The notes under the pieces are model-generated. The model worked only from the letters and a program-made list of their open reading frames with translations. It was not told the origin of the DNA and ran no database searches. Source: Arenibacter hampyeongensis (lineage in GTDB: Bacteria > Bacteroidota > Bacteroidia > Flavobacteriales > Flavobacteriaceae). Taken from it: 64,000 bases of DNA. The position numbers and the translations under genes were made by a program. This document shows, piece by piece, positions 1-11,149 of the stretch (the first letter of the stretch is position 1; each line of letters opens with the position of its first letter). The stretch lies in the NCBI RefSeq assembly GCF_002909255.1, contig NZ_PIOB01000001.1:1054001-1118000 (forward strand). Reading direction: 5' to 3'.

Positions 1-2
1 AG

Positions 3-233
3 GCCGCCTTAGGGGTAAAAGGGGTTAAATATGCGCTTTGGGATATTCCAACGCATCAATTATCTGTTATTATTGATGAGCGAAAAACAAATTCGATGGC
101 CATAAAAACTGCTATTGTAGGGGTAGGTCATGATACCAAGGAATTAAAGGCAACTGATGAAGCTTATGAAAGTGTACATCCTTGTTGCAAGTATCGTGAG
201 GATAATTCGGACGACGGTCAACACCATGAATAA
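3..233 (+). CDS. Heavy-metal-associated (HMA-like) domain protein, 3' end only
   Basis: This reading frame is open from the window edge to a TAA at 231-233, about 76 residues, so only the C-terminal part is seen. The visible part contains GVKGVKYALWDIPTHQL, a valine/isoleucine-rich strand, then a VGHDTKELKA segment and an ending with HPCCKYRED. This layout resembles the small HMA-type proteins of Bacteroidota, in which a ferredoxin-like metal-binding fold is followed by a Cys-Cys tail. A role in binding or moving a soft metal such as copper is inferred from the family. The N-terminal metal-binding motif lies outside the window, so it cannot be checked, and it may be one domain of a larger protein. 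It converges on groEL across a shared hairpin. Confidence 0.5.
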   Translation, partial: AALGVKGVKYALWDIPTHQLSVIIDERKTNSMAIKTAIVGVGHDTKELKATDEAYESVHPCCKYREDNSDDGQHHE

Positions 234-280
234 AAGTGGAGCGATCTAGATATTCTTTCCATCGTTCGATGTCAATAAAC

Positions 281-317
281 AAAAAACCGCATTTGGAATT
301 CCAAATGCGGTTTTTTT
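281..317. terminator. Bidirectional intrinsic terminator
   Basis: A perfect stem CCGCATTTGG / CCAAATGCGG with a four-base loop is flanked by an A-run on the left and a T-run on the right. It can therefore stop transcripts from both sides: the HMA-like gene on plus and groEL on minus. Confidence 0.9.
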
Positions 318-337
318 ATTGTTGTAAATTTTAAAAC

Positions 338-1975
<1,638 letters not shown>

Positions 1976-2075
1976 TTAATTTCATTTATCATTCCAAATA
2001 AAACGGAATGAAATTAGTTATACTCTTTAGTTTGTTGTTTGGAATATTCCCAGCTTTTAGGGAATAATAGCAATG

Positions 2076-2354
2076 TTATATGATTGCCAAAATGTCGCTT
2101 TCGCGCATCATAAGATATTCGGTGCCCTCAAGCTTTAACTCGGTACCTGCATACTTACCGTATAAAACCGTATCCCCAACTTTAACGGTTATTTTTTCAT
2201 CCTTGGTTCCAGGACCAACGGCAACTACTTTACCTTTTTGTGGTTTTTCTTTTGCGGTATCTGGGATGTAAAGACCTGATGCAGTCTTTGTTTCGGCAGC
2301 CATAGGTTCTATTAGAACTCTATCCGCTAATGGTTTAATGCTAACTTTAGCCAT
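2076..2354 (-). CDS. groES: 10-kDa co-chaperonin GroES
   Basis: GroES forms the heptameric lid that closes the GroEL cavity. The 92-residue protein shows the family start [12 protein letters not shown], a mobile-loop region around residues 17-35 and the conserved [14 protein letters not shown] segment. It is the first gene of a two-gene operon with groEL. The upstream 80 bp contain no convincing TAnnTTTG box but do contain a TGGCA-N7-TGCC element with the GG-N10-GC spacing of sigma-54 promoters, placed to give a leader of about 30 nt. A strong terminator separates it from secG, so it is probably regulated on its own. Confidence 0.98.
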   Translation of the reverse strand: MAKVSIKPLADRVLIEPMAAETKTASGLYIPDTAKEKPQKGKVVAVGPGTKDEKITVKVGDTVLYGKYAGTELKLEGTEYLMMRESDILAII

Positions 2355-2392
2355 ATTATTTAGATTTTATGTTTTTAAGTTTGATTATAGTA

Positions 2393-2408
2393 GGCAGAAA
2401 TTATGCCA
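2393..2408 (-). promoter_or_regulatory. Candidate sigma-54 (-24/-12) promoter of groES-groEL
   Basis: Read on the minus strand, the 16 bases are TGGCATAATTTCTGCC. The GG and GC dinucleotides are exactly ten bases apart, and the left half matches the TGGCA of the RpoN consensus; the right half is CTGCC rather than the ideal TTGCA. The predicted start site would be near 2383, about 29 nt before the groES ATG. The element lies about 2 kb from a gene for a sigma-54 activator. Sequence match only. Confidence 0.6.
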
Positions 2409-2436
2409 TTGCCTTAAAACTGACACTTTGTTAAAT

Positions 2437-2471
2437 AAAAATGCCAGCTTGTCACGTAAGCTGGCATTTTT
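2437..2471. terminator. Intrinsic terminator after secG
   Basis: The stem ATGCCAGCTT / AAGCTGGCAT has a 7-nt loop and is bounded by AAAA on the left and TTTT on the right. In the minus direction it ends the miaB-to-secG transcript before the groES promoter. It is also a 27-bp palindrome 33-74 bp upstream of the sigma-54-like element, so a second role as a protein site cannot be excluded. Confidence 0.85.
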
Positions 2472-2496
2472 GATATTTTAAAGGTGTTTTCTCTTA

Positions 2497-2865
2497 TTAT
2501 TGAACACTGTCGGTATTGTTTGTACCGTTAGTGGCAGGTGCTGAGATAGGTGTGTCTGGTAAAGCATCGGGTGCTGTGGTTTCAATTGGGTCCCCATTAA
2601 GTAATTTTGAATCGGAATCACTAAAACTTCCCTTTATTGCTACGTTGGAAAGCAAAATTAAAACAACCAATATAGTTGCCAAAGTCCAAGTACTCTTATC
2701 CAAAAAGTCTCCAGTTTTCTTTACTCCTCCTACAATTTGGGTTCCGCCTCCACCGAAGGAAGAAGACAATCCGCCACCTTTAGGGTTTTGCACCATAATA
2801 ACAAGCATCAATAGGATGCAAACTAGGATGATCAGTACCAAGAATATTGTAAATGTTGTATTCAT
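2497..2865 (-). CDS. secG: Preprotein translocase subunit SecG
   Basis: SecG is the small inner-membrane subunit of SecYEG that assists protein export. The 122-residue protein has two hydrophobic segments (about residues 3-23 and 58-77) joined by the diagnostic glycine-rich loop with VQNPKGGGLSSSFGGGG. The C-terminal tail rich in Ser, Pro and Thr (about residues 95-122) is longer than in E. coli. It begins three bases after the stop of the upstream TPR-like gene, which indicates operon structure and translational coupling, and it is the last gene before a terminator. Confidence 0.95.
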   Translation of the reverse strand: MNTTFTIFLVLIILVCILLMLVIMVQNPKGGGLSSSFGGGGTQIVGGVKKTGDFLDKSTWTLATILVVLILLSNVAIKGSFSDSDSKLLNGDPIETTAPDALPDTPISAPATNGTNNTDSVQ

Positions 2866-2868
2866 TAT

Positions 2869-3798
2869 TTAATTATTTTCTTGTTGTATCTTTTCTACCG
2901 CTTTAATTCGGTCTGCAAAGAAACTACTTTTTTCTGGATATTTCAAACTTAAAATTTTGTAAGCCTGAATGGCCTTTTTATACTTCTTTTGTTCCAAATA
3001 AACTTTGGCTAAAGTCGCCGTCATTAATTCATTTTTATCAAAGGTAAGGGAGTCCTTGATAGCTACTTTGGTCGCATTGGCCGTGGGAACAATTTTGGGG
3101 TTTGTTTCAATAAATTTGTCGATCTGATCAAATTTCTTCTTCTTTAGCTTGTCTTCTTTTGGTGTTGATTTAGACTGCTTATTGTGAACTGCCTTTTTTG
3201 CAGAATCCGATCCCGACTTTGGTTTTTGTGCCTTTTGCGAGGTTAACTGAAGCCATTCCCCGAATGAATATTTTTCTTTTTTGGTAAAATTCAGCGGTTT
3301 CCCGATTTCCAGTGCCTCTTCAGCTTTTTTTTTATCGTCCGAGATGGATTTGTCTATATCCGGGTCTTTGGAAGAAAAAAGGGAGGGGTCCAAAATATTG
3401 TCAGCATCCTTTACCGTCCTGGGCAAGGGCTCGTCTTCCGATTCTTCAATTAGTGCACTCTCTTTTTTAAATTCCGAAACTATCTCTTCCGAAATTGTTG
3501 GCGTATCATTTAATGTGGTGGCCTTCCCCAAAATAGAATCGGCGATTGTGTTCTGTAGAAAATCTTTGGAGGTAATAAAATCGAAAAGAATATCCCTATC
3601 CGCTGTATATGCCGCAGCAACCTTAAGGGCGTTGTTGTATTTGAAACTGTTGAGGTTCTTTAGACCTTTAAGGTGCATGGCCCTGGCTGCTTGGAAATAG
3701 GGGTACTCGGCCAATACATCTTCCAGTTGATTGGTCTGCACGGGGGAAACCACCTTGTCCGGGTTTTGCAATAGATATGTAAAGTCCTGTACATTCAT
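2869..3798 (-). CDS. TPR-like protein of unknown function (Flavobacteria-conserved type)
   Basis: No characterised function is recognised. The 309-residue protein starts with a helical region (residues 1-90) containing YPYFQAARAMHLKGLK, followed by a charged, low-complexity middle rich in Lys, Ser, Asp and Glu. The C-terminal 60 residues include TATLAKVYLEQKKYKKAIQ and KYPEKSSFFADRI, which read as a tetratricopeptide-like helix pair. There is no signal peptide or membrane segment, so it is probably cytosolic. It sits three bases after lptE and three bases before secG, inside an envelope-related operon, which suggests a partner role in envelope biogenesis. That role is inference from position only. 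Confidence 0.8.
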   Translation of the reverse strand: MNVQDFTYLLQNPDKVVSPVQTNQLEDVLAEYPYFQAARAMHLKGLKNLNSFKYNNALKVAAAYTADRDILFDFITSKDFLQNTIADSILGKATTLNDTPTISEEIVSEFKKESALIEESEDEPLPRTVKDADNILDPSLFSSKDPDIDKSISDDKKKAEEALEIGKPLNFTKKEKYSFGEWLQLTSQKAQKPKSGSDSAKKAVHNKQSKSTPKEDKLKKKKFDQIDKFIETNPKIVPTANATKVAIKDSLTFDKNELMTATLAKVYLEQKKYKKAIQAYKILSLKYPEKSSFFADRIKAVEKIQQENN

Positions 3799-3801
3799 AA
3801 A

Positions 3802-4320
3802 TTACCAATCAGCCAACGATTTATTAAAAATATCCTGGGTAATACGTTCAAAAATTATTTGATGTGCCTCATCCTTAACACTGGCCAATTGCGAATTGGC
3901 AGGATAGTCGTAAAAGAAGGAAAACCGTTGTTCAAAGTCAACATCTTCCTTGGTATTGTTAAAGAATCTTACGTTTACCCCAATACTCAGCCTGTTTTGA
4001 GCAGCTGTTTGTTGGGAGGTGGCCGACATGGGAGAAATTCGGTATTCCACAATTTCGCCTTCGTACAGCAAATCCCCATTGGACTTGACAAGGTCCAGAC
4101 TCGTCTGGTTTAATATTAGATCCTGCAGTGACAAGGTAAAATCCCTATCCATCCCCGGTTCAAAAGTAGATCCTGGATTTTGGGAGGCATAGTTTTGAAA
4201 ATAATTCACCTGAAAGGTCTTTGCCGTTCCCACATCTCCCCCGGTAAAGTTATAGATACCACATCCAGAAATACTTGCCACTACAACCAGCATCAAAATA
4301 ATATGTTTACTCCGGATCAT
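3802..4320 (-). CDS. lptE: LPS-assembly lipoprotein LptE
   Basis: LptE is an outer-membrane lipoprotein that plugs the LptD barrel during delivery of LPS to the cell surface. The 172-residue protein has a lipoprotein signal ending in ISGC (lipidated Cys20), followed by GIYNFTGG and NYFQNYA, features of Bacteroidota LptE. The body is beta-rich, and a C-terminal helix (about residues 147-172) matches the LptE fold. It follows the sigma-54 activator after a 100-bp gap that is almost wholly a 7-bp tandem repeat plus a T/A tract. No Shine-Dalgarno sequence is seen, which is common in this phylum. Confidence 0.88.
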   Translation of the reverse strand: MIRSKHIILMLVVVASISGCGIYNFTGGDVGTAKTFQVNYFQNYASQNPGSTFEPGMDRDFTLSLQDLILNQTSLDLVKSNGDLLYEGEIVEYRISPMSATSQQTAAQNRLSIGVNVRFFNNTKEDVDFEQRFSFFYDYPANSQLASVKDEAHQIIFERITQDIFNKSLADW

Positions 4321-4341
4321 TAATTTATTTTTTTTAATTTT

Positions 4342-5689
<1,348 letters not shown>

Positions 5690-5692
5690 CTT

Positions 5693-7150
5693 CTAATTGT
5701 TATTGGAATATCCTACAGGTCTTCCTATTAATGTACCCGAGGTGCAATCTATAATTTCGACCTTTACAAAATCGCCTTTTTTATAGTTTTCCTTAGGAAA
5801 TACCACAACAAAACTTTGTGAGTTTCTGCCCATCCAATCCAAATCTGATTTTTTGGAAGGTCCCTCAATTAAAACTTCTACGGTTTTTCCAAGTTGTTGT
5901 TTGCTCCGGATATGACTATGTTCCCTTTGTAGGGCAATGATCTCTGTTAATCTTCTATTTTTCACCTCTTGAGGCACATCGTCTACCATATTCCTAGCTG
6001 CAGCAGTGCCAGGTCTTTCGGAATAGGCATACATATATCCATAGTCATATTGTATTTCCCTCATCAAGGAAAGGGTGTCTTGATGGTCTTCTTCCGTTTC
6101 GGACGGAAAACCGGTAATCATGTCCTGGGAAATGGTACAATCCGGAATTATTTCCTTAATGTTTTTAACCAGTTTCAAATATTCCTCCCTGGTATGTAAT
6201 CTGTTCATTTCCTTTAAAATGCGATCGCTGCCGCTTTGTACCGGTAAATGAATGTAATTACAGATATTTTGGTGTTTTGCTACAATTCTTACCACATCCA
6301 GGGTCATGTCCTGTGGATTGGAAGTGGAAAAGCGGATACGTATTTTTGGTTGTGCCAATGCCACCATCTCCAATAAATTGGAAAAATCAACAGCGGTTGC
6401 TTTTTGCATTTCAGTGGCCTTTTCAAACCCCTTTTTCAACCCTCCACCGTACCATAGGTAGCTGTCCACATTTTGGCCTAACAGCGTAATTTCCTTATAT
6501 CCTTTATGGGCAAGGTCGTTCACTTCTTCTAAAATAGATTGTGGATCCCTGCTACGTTCCCTCCCACGGGTAAAGGGTACTACGCAAAAGGTACACATAT
6601 TGTCACAACCACGGGTAATGGATACAAAGGCGGTAACGCCATTGGTATTGAGACGTACCGGGGAAATATCCCCATAGGTTTCCTCTTTGGATAGGATTAC
6701 GTTTACGGCATTTCTGCCATCATCTACTTCTTGAATAAGATTGGGTAAGTCCTTATATGCATCCGGGCCTACCACCATATCTACAATTTTTTCTTCCTCC
6801 AGTAATTTGGTTTTTAGCCTTTCCGCCATGCAACCAAGAACACCCACCTTCATATGGGGCCGATGTCTTTTTACAGCATTAAACTTTTCCAAGCGCTTGC
6901 GAATGGTGAGTTCAGCTTTTTCTCGAATTGAACAGGTATTCACCAAGACTAAGTCTGCATCTTCCAGATCCTGGGTAGTGCTAAAGCCTTCATTGGACAA
7001 AATGGAGGCAACAATTTCACTATCAGAAAAGTTCATGGCGCAACCATAGCTTTCTATGTATAGTTTTCTAGTGCTATTTTCTTTTTCCGCAATGGTTATG
7101 GCAGTTCCTTGAACAGATTCGTCTATAGTCTTCTCCATTTTATTATGCAT
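5693..7150 (-). CDS. miaB: tRNA-2-methylthio-N6-dimethylallyladenosine synthase MiaB
   Basis: MiaB is a radical-SAM methylthiotransferase that converts i6A37 to ms2i6A37 in tRNAs reading UNN codons. The 485-residue protein has the N-terminal UPF0004 domain with its cluster cysteines ([30 protein letters not shown]). The radical-SAM triad CDNMCTFC follows (Cys182, Cys186, Cys189), and a C-terminal TRAM domain contains [11 protein letters not shown]. The start at 7150 is kept; an in-frame ATG at 7138 is an alternative. It is the first gene of the minus-strand operon running to secG, preceded by a TATCTTTG -7-like box. Confidence 0.97.
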   Translation of the reverse strand: MHNKMEKTIDESVQGTAITIAEKENSTRKLYIESYGCAMNFSDSEIVASILSNEGFSTTQDLEDADLVLVNTCSIREKAELTIRKRLEKFNAVKRHRPHMKVGVLGCMAERLKTKLLEEEKIVDMVVGPDAYKDLPNLIQEVDDGRNAVNVILSKEETYGDISPVRLNTNGVTAFVSITRGCDNMCTFCVVPFTRGRERSRDPQSILEEVNDLAHKGYKEITLLGQNVDSYLWYGGGLKKGFEKATEMQKATAVDFSNLLEMVALAQPKIRIRFSTSNPQDMTLDVVRIVAKHQNICNYIHLPVQSGSDRILKEMNRLHTREEYLKLVKNIKEIIPDCTISQDMITGFPSETEEDHQDTLSLMREIQYDYGYMYAYSERPGTAAARNMVDDVPQEVKNRRLTEIIALQREHSHIRSKQQLGKTVEVLIEGPSKKSDLDWMGRNSQSFVVVFPKENYKKGDFVKVEIIDCTSGTLIGRPVGYSNNN

Positions 7151-7173
7151 TCATCGTCATCTTTAAGAGTTTG

Positions 7174-7181
7174 CAAAGATA
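7174..7181 (-). promoter_or_regulatory. -7 box TATCTTTG upstream of miaB
   Basis: On the minus strand this is a perfect match to the Bacteroidota -7 consensus TAnnTTTG, 23 bp before the miaB ATG. No clear TTG was found at -33. It is the likely promoter of the miaB-activator-lptE-TPR-secG operon. Confidence 0.5.
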
Positions 7182-7293
7182 GTATTATATAGGTAAATAT
7201 GACATATTGACAGTTAAAAATTTCTCAAAGTTCCACGCAACTTTTTGAGCGCAATCGTATCTCTTAAGGGTAAACCCAATAACTTTAAAAAAA

Positions 7294-8541
7294 ATGAGAA
7301 CCACAATAATACTATTCTTAGCGCTGGCAACCCTTGGGTTTGTGTCCTGTAATGATGAGGATGATGGTAAATATGCAGAGTACCTGGTGGCCAAACCAAT
7401 AAAGATGAGCATAGCCGATTTTAAGAAGGATGTAGATGTAATAGCTCCCGTTCCTTTGAACGAATCCGGAAAGATTTATGTTTATGGAGAATTTATATTT
7501 GTCAATGACAAATATAAAGGGGTTCACGTTATAGATAATAGTAATCCCAAAGCCCCCAAGAAAATAGCCTTCATAAAAATACCAGGAAACGTTGATGTCT
7601 CGGTAAAGGGAGATTATTTATATGCCGATAGTATTACGGATTTGATCGTTTTGGATATTTCCGACATCAATAATGTTAAAATGGTTAACCGTTTGGAGAA
7701 TGTTCTAAGGGATAATGTGGTTTTCCCTTTTGAGGTTGATATTTTTGAATGGCAGGATATAGATTACCAGAACGACATTGTGATTGGCTGGGAAACGGTA
7801 AAGGAAAGAAGGCTGATAGAAGATGTGGAAGTTCAGTTTTCACGTGAGTTTGATGTTATGTTGGCCAATGCCGCCCAAAATTCGTCACCAACGGGGCAAG
7901 GTGGATCCTTGGCTCGCTTTAAGATTGTAAACGATTATTTATATGCCGTTGATAGTCATAGTATCAATGTATTCAATATTCAAGATTTGGAAAATCCCAA
8001 GGATTTGGAGGACGTATATGCAGGTTTCGATATTGAAACTATCTTTAATAGAGGTGACCAATTATTTTTAGGGAGTATGCGAGGTATGTACATCTATGAT
8101 ATCTCCTCTCCGGCCACGCCTACATTGATTTCGGAATTTCAGCACGGTACAGCCTGTGACCCCGTAGTGGTCGATGGTGATTATGCCTATGTTACCTTAA
8201 GGGGAGGCAATATGTGTGGCGCTACGGAAAGTGGACTTTTTATTGTGGACATTTCAGATATGACCAATCCTGAATTGGTTAAGACCTATCCAATGGATGG
8301 CCCTTATGGCTTGGGGGTAAAAGGTGAAAAACTATTTGTTTGCGATGGGACTTCGGGGTTAAAAGTCTTTGATAAGACCGATGTTCAGAATTTGGTACAG
8401 CTTAATCATTTTAAGGATATCAATACTTTTGATGTTATTCCCATGGAGGATAATTTGTTAATGATCGGGGAAGAAGTCATTTATCAATATGAATATTTGG
8501 AAAACAAAATAAAGCTGATAAGCACATTTAAGCTTAATTAA
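7294..8541 (+). CDS. LVIVD-repeat beta-propeller lipoprotein
   Basis: This is a 415-residue predicted surface or periplasmic lipoprotein: the signal sequence ends FVSC (Cys19) and is followed by an acidic stretch (NDEDDGK). The body consists of repeats of the form GxYxYVxDxxxGLxVxDISDPxxP, for example YADSITDLIVLDISD, FIVDISDMTNPEL and KLFVCDGTSGLKVFD. These are LVIVD repeats that build a propeller-like fold. No catalytic residues can be named and the ligand is unknown. It is divergent from miaB and monocistronic, closed by a strong terminator. The acidic residues after the cysteine may be a surface-export signal of Bacteroidota lipoproteins, by inference. Confidence 0.88.
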   Translation: MRTTIILFLALATLGFVSCNDEDDGKYAEYLVAKPIKMSIADFKKDVDVIAPVPLNESGKIYVYGEFIFVNDKYKGVHVIDNSNPKAPKKIAFIKIPGNVDVSVKGDYLYADSITDLIVLDISDINNVKMVNRLENVLRDNVVFPFEVDIFEWQDIDYQNDIVIGWETVKERRLIEDVEVQFSREFDVMLANAAQNSSPTGQGGSLARFKIVNDYLYAVDSHSINVFNIQDLENPKDLEDVYAGFDIETIFNRGDQLFLGSMRGMYIYDISSPATPTLISEFQHGTACDPVVVDGDYAYVTLRGGNMCGATESGLFIVDISDMTNPELVKTYPMDGPYGLGVKGEKLFVCDGTSGLKVFDKTDVQNLVQLNHFKDINTFDVIPMEDNLLMIGEEVIYQYEYLENKIKLISTFKLN

Positions 8542-8558
8542 AGGCTGCAAAATAATTT

Positions 8559-8588
8559 AAAACACCCCTTGAAATAGGGGTGTTTTTT
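8559..8588 (+). terminator. Intrinsic terminator after LVIVD lipoprotein
   Basis: The stem AACACCCCT / AGGGGTGTT has a short loop and is followed by a run of seven T residues, 17 bp after the stop codon. Confidence 0.88.
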
Positions 8589-8631
8589 TATGGGGGTACA
8601 AATGAAAATCCGTTAAATAAAAAAATTGATA

Positions 8632-8639
8632 TACTTTTG
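8632..8639 (+). promoter_or_regulatory. -7 box TACTTTTG of topA
   Basis: A match to TAnnTTTG lies 19 bp before the topA ATG and directly after the preceding terminator. The -33 region is weak. Confidence 0.5.
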
Positions 8640-8658
8640 TGTCACCAAAAACTAGTTA

Positions 8659-11148
8659 ATGGCAAAGAATTTAGTAATAGTAGAGTCCCCGGCTAAAGCA
8701 AAAACAATTGAAAAATTTTTAGGAAAAGATTATAAGGTAGAGTCCAGTTTTGGGCATATTGCCGATCTACCTTCCAAAGAATTGGGAGTGGATGTGGATA
8801 ATAATTTTGCCCCTAAATATATTGTTGACAAGGATAAAAAGGCCTTGGTAAAAAAACTTAGGGATTTAGCGGACAAAGCGGAAACTATATGGCTTGCCAG
8901 TGATGAGGACCGGGAGGGTGAGGCTATTTCCTGGCACTTGGCCGAAGAGTTGAAGTTGGATAAGAAAAAAACGAAGAGGATAGTCTTTAACTCCATTACC
9001 AAATCTGCCATTCAGAAGGCCATTGAAAATCCCAGGGAAATTAATTATAATTTGGTAAACGCCCAACAGGCCAGACGCGTGTTGGATAGATTGGTGGGTT
9101 ACGAACTTTCTCCAGTGTTGTGGAAAAAAATTAAACCGGGATTATCTGCAGGTAGGGTTCAATCTGTAGCGGTTCGATTGATTGTAGAAAGAGAAAGGGA
9201 TATAGAAGCCTTTAATCCTGAGGCGGCTTTTAGGATATCGGCCGAATTCAAAACCATTGAGGGCAGTATTTTTACCGCCAAATTAAATAAGACCTATTCC
9301 AGCCAGAAAGAGGCTGAAGCTTTCCTCAAGGAAAATATAGGAGCTAATTTTTCGGTTGCCACTTTAGATAAGAAGCCTGCCAAAAAATCGCCAGCTGCTC
9401 CATTTACAACTTCAACATTACAGCAGGAAGCCTCACGAAAATTGTATTTTTCTGTTTCAAGGACTATGCAGGTGGCACAACGCTTGTACGAGGCAGGGTT
9501 AATAACGTATATGAGAACGGATAGTGTTAACCTTTCCAAGGATGCATTGGATGCGGCCAAGGATGCCATTATAAGTAATTATGGCAAAGAATATAGCAAG
9601 GTTAGGAATTTCACTGGAAAATCCAAGGGAGCTCAAGAGGCCCATGAGGCCATTCGTCCTACGGAGATGACCAATCAGTCCCCTTCTTTGGAAAGGGATC
9701 AATCCAAATTATACGAACTTATCTGGAAACGTACCCTAGCTTCACAAATGAGTGATGCCGAATTGGAGCGTACCAATGTTAAAATAAAGTCCAATACCCA
9801 TAAGGAAGAATTTACCGCCAACGGGGAAGTGATCAAATTCGATGGTTTCCTAAAGGTGTATTTGGAAGGAACCGATGAAGAAGATATAAGTGAAGAGCAG
9901 GAAGGAATGCTTCCGGCCATGAAGGAGGGTGAAAAGCTCATTAATAATTATATATCCGCAACAGAGCGTTTTTCCAGGGCCCCATATAGGTTTACGGAAG
10001 CGTCTTTGGTAAAGAAACTGGAAGAACTTGGCATAGGAAGACCATCTACCTATGCACCTACCATTTCCACTATTCAAAATAGAGGTTATGTAGAGAAGGG
10101 CACCATTGAGGGTACGGAAAGGAATTACGTGCAGTTGATGTTGAGATCGGATAAACTTACAGCTAAGAATTTATCTGAAAATGTGGGATCTGACAAAGGC
10201 AAATTGGTCCCGACAGATATTGGAATGATTGTAACCGATTTCTTGGTCAGTCACTTCGAAACAATTTTGGATTATCATTTCACGGCCAAAGTGGAAGAGG
10301 ATTTTGATGAAATTGCCTCAGGAGATGAGGATTGGCAAAAAGTAATGAAGGATTTTTACGCGGATTTTCATCCCAAGGTACTGGATGTGGAAGAAAATGC
10401 CGATAGGGCAAGTGGTGAACGCGTTTTGGGGACCGACCCCAAGACAGGAAGGCAGGTGTCCGTTAGATTGGGCCGCTTTGGACCCATGGTACAGGTTGGG
10501 ACTGTGGATGATGAGGAAAAACCGTTGTTTGCCAGTCTGTTACCGGACCAGTCCTTAAACACAATTAGCTACGAAGAAGCCATGGACCTGTTTAAATTAC
10601 CAAGAAAACTTGGAGTTTATGAAGGGGAGGAAGTAGAGGCAAATGTAGGTAGGTTTGGGCCCTATATAAGGTTTGGGAAAAAGTTTGTTTCTTTGGGCAA
10701 GGATGAAAATGCCATGGAGATAGATATGGATCGCGCTGTGGAGCTCATTAAGGAAAAACAGGAAGCTGATGCCCCAATAGCCATATACGACAATAAGGAT
10801 GTAACCAAAGGAGTGGGTAGGTTTGGCCCATTTATTAAATGGGACGGAATGTTTATCAATGTAAGTAAGAAATACGACTTTGATAATCTTGCAAAACAGG
10901 ATATAGAAGAGATTATTGAGGCCAAAAAACAAAAAGAAATTGATAAATTGGTCCAGGAATGGAAAGAGGAAGGTATTCGTATAGAAAAGGCGAGATGGGG
11001 AAGGCATACCATTATTAAGGGTAAAATAAAAGTGGAGGTTTCCAAGGATGTGGATGCAACCAAGATTTCCCTTAAAGAGGCACAGGAATTAATAGAGAAA
11101 AAAGCACCAAAGAAAAAAACCAAGGCAAAACCTAAGGCTAAAAAATAA
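8659..11148 (+). CDS. topA: DNA topoisomerase I (type IA)
   Basis: This enzyme relaxes negative supercoils by cutting one strand through a 5'-phosphotyrosine link. The 829-residue protein has the Toprim domain (LVIVESPAKAKTIEKFLG at the start, metal-binding DEDREGEAISWH near residue 80). The catalytic tyrosine is Tyr284 in TYMRTDSVNLS, followed by the RPT and GIGRPSTYAP motifs. The C-terminal third has repeated GRFGP units instead of the tetracysteine zinc fingers of E. coli TopA; no cysteines were seen there, and it ends in a lysine/alanine-rich tail. Its stop is one base before the ureohydrolase-fold gene, so the two are probably coupled. Confidence 0.97.
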   Translation: MAKNLVIVESPAKAKTIEKFLGKDYKVESSFGHIADLPSKELGVDVDNNFAPKYIVDKDKKALVKKLRDLADKAETIWLASDEDREGEAISWHLAEELKLDKKKTKRIVFNSITKSAIQKAIENPREINYNLVNAQQARRVLDRLVGYELSPVLWKKIKPGLSAGRVQSVAVRLIVERERDIEAFNPEAAFRISAEFKTIEGSIFTAKLNKTYSSQKEAEAFLKENIGANFSVATLDKKPAKKSPAAPFTTSTLQQEASRKLYFSVSRTMQVAQRLYEAGLITYMRTDSVNLSKDALDAAKDAIISNYGKEYSKVRNFTGKSKGAQEAHEAIRPTEMTNQSPSLERDQSKLYELIWKRTLASQMSDAELERTNVKIKSNTHKEEFTANGEVIKFDGFLKVYLEGTDEEDISEEQEGMLPAMKEGEKLINNYISATERFSRAPYRFTEASLVKKLEELGIGRPSTYAPTISTIQNRGYVEKGTIEGTERNYVQLMLRSDKLTAKNLSENVGSDKGKLVPTDIGMIVTDFLVSHFETILDYHFTAKVEEDFDEIASGDEDWQKVMKDFYADFHPKVLDVEENADRASGERVLGTDPKTGRQVSVRLGRFGPMVQVGTVDDEEKPLFASLLPDQSLNTISYEEAMDLFKLPRKLGVYEGEEVEANVGRFGPYIRFGKKFVSLGKDENAMEIDMDRAVELIKEKQEADAPIAIYDNKDVTKGVGRFGPFIKWDGMFINVSKKYDFDNLAKQDIEEIIEAKKQKEIDKLVQEWKEEGIRIEKARWGRHTIIKGKIKVEVSKDVDATKISLKEAQELIEKKAPKKKTKAKPKAKK

Positions 11149-11149
11149 T

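Noticed and set aside
2441-2467. Palindrome as the binding site of the sigma-54 activator
   Set aside because: The flanking A- and T-runs make a terminator the simpler reading; a double role is not excluded.
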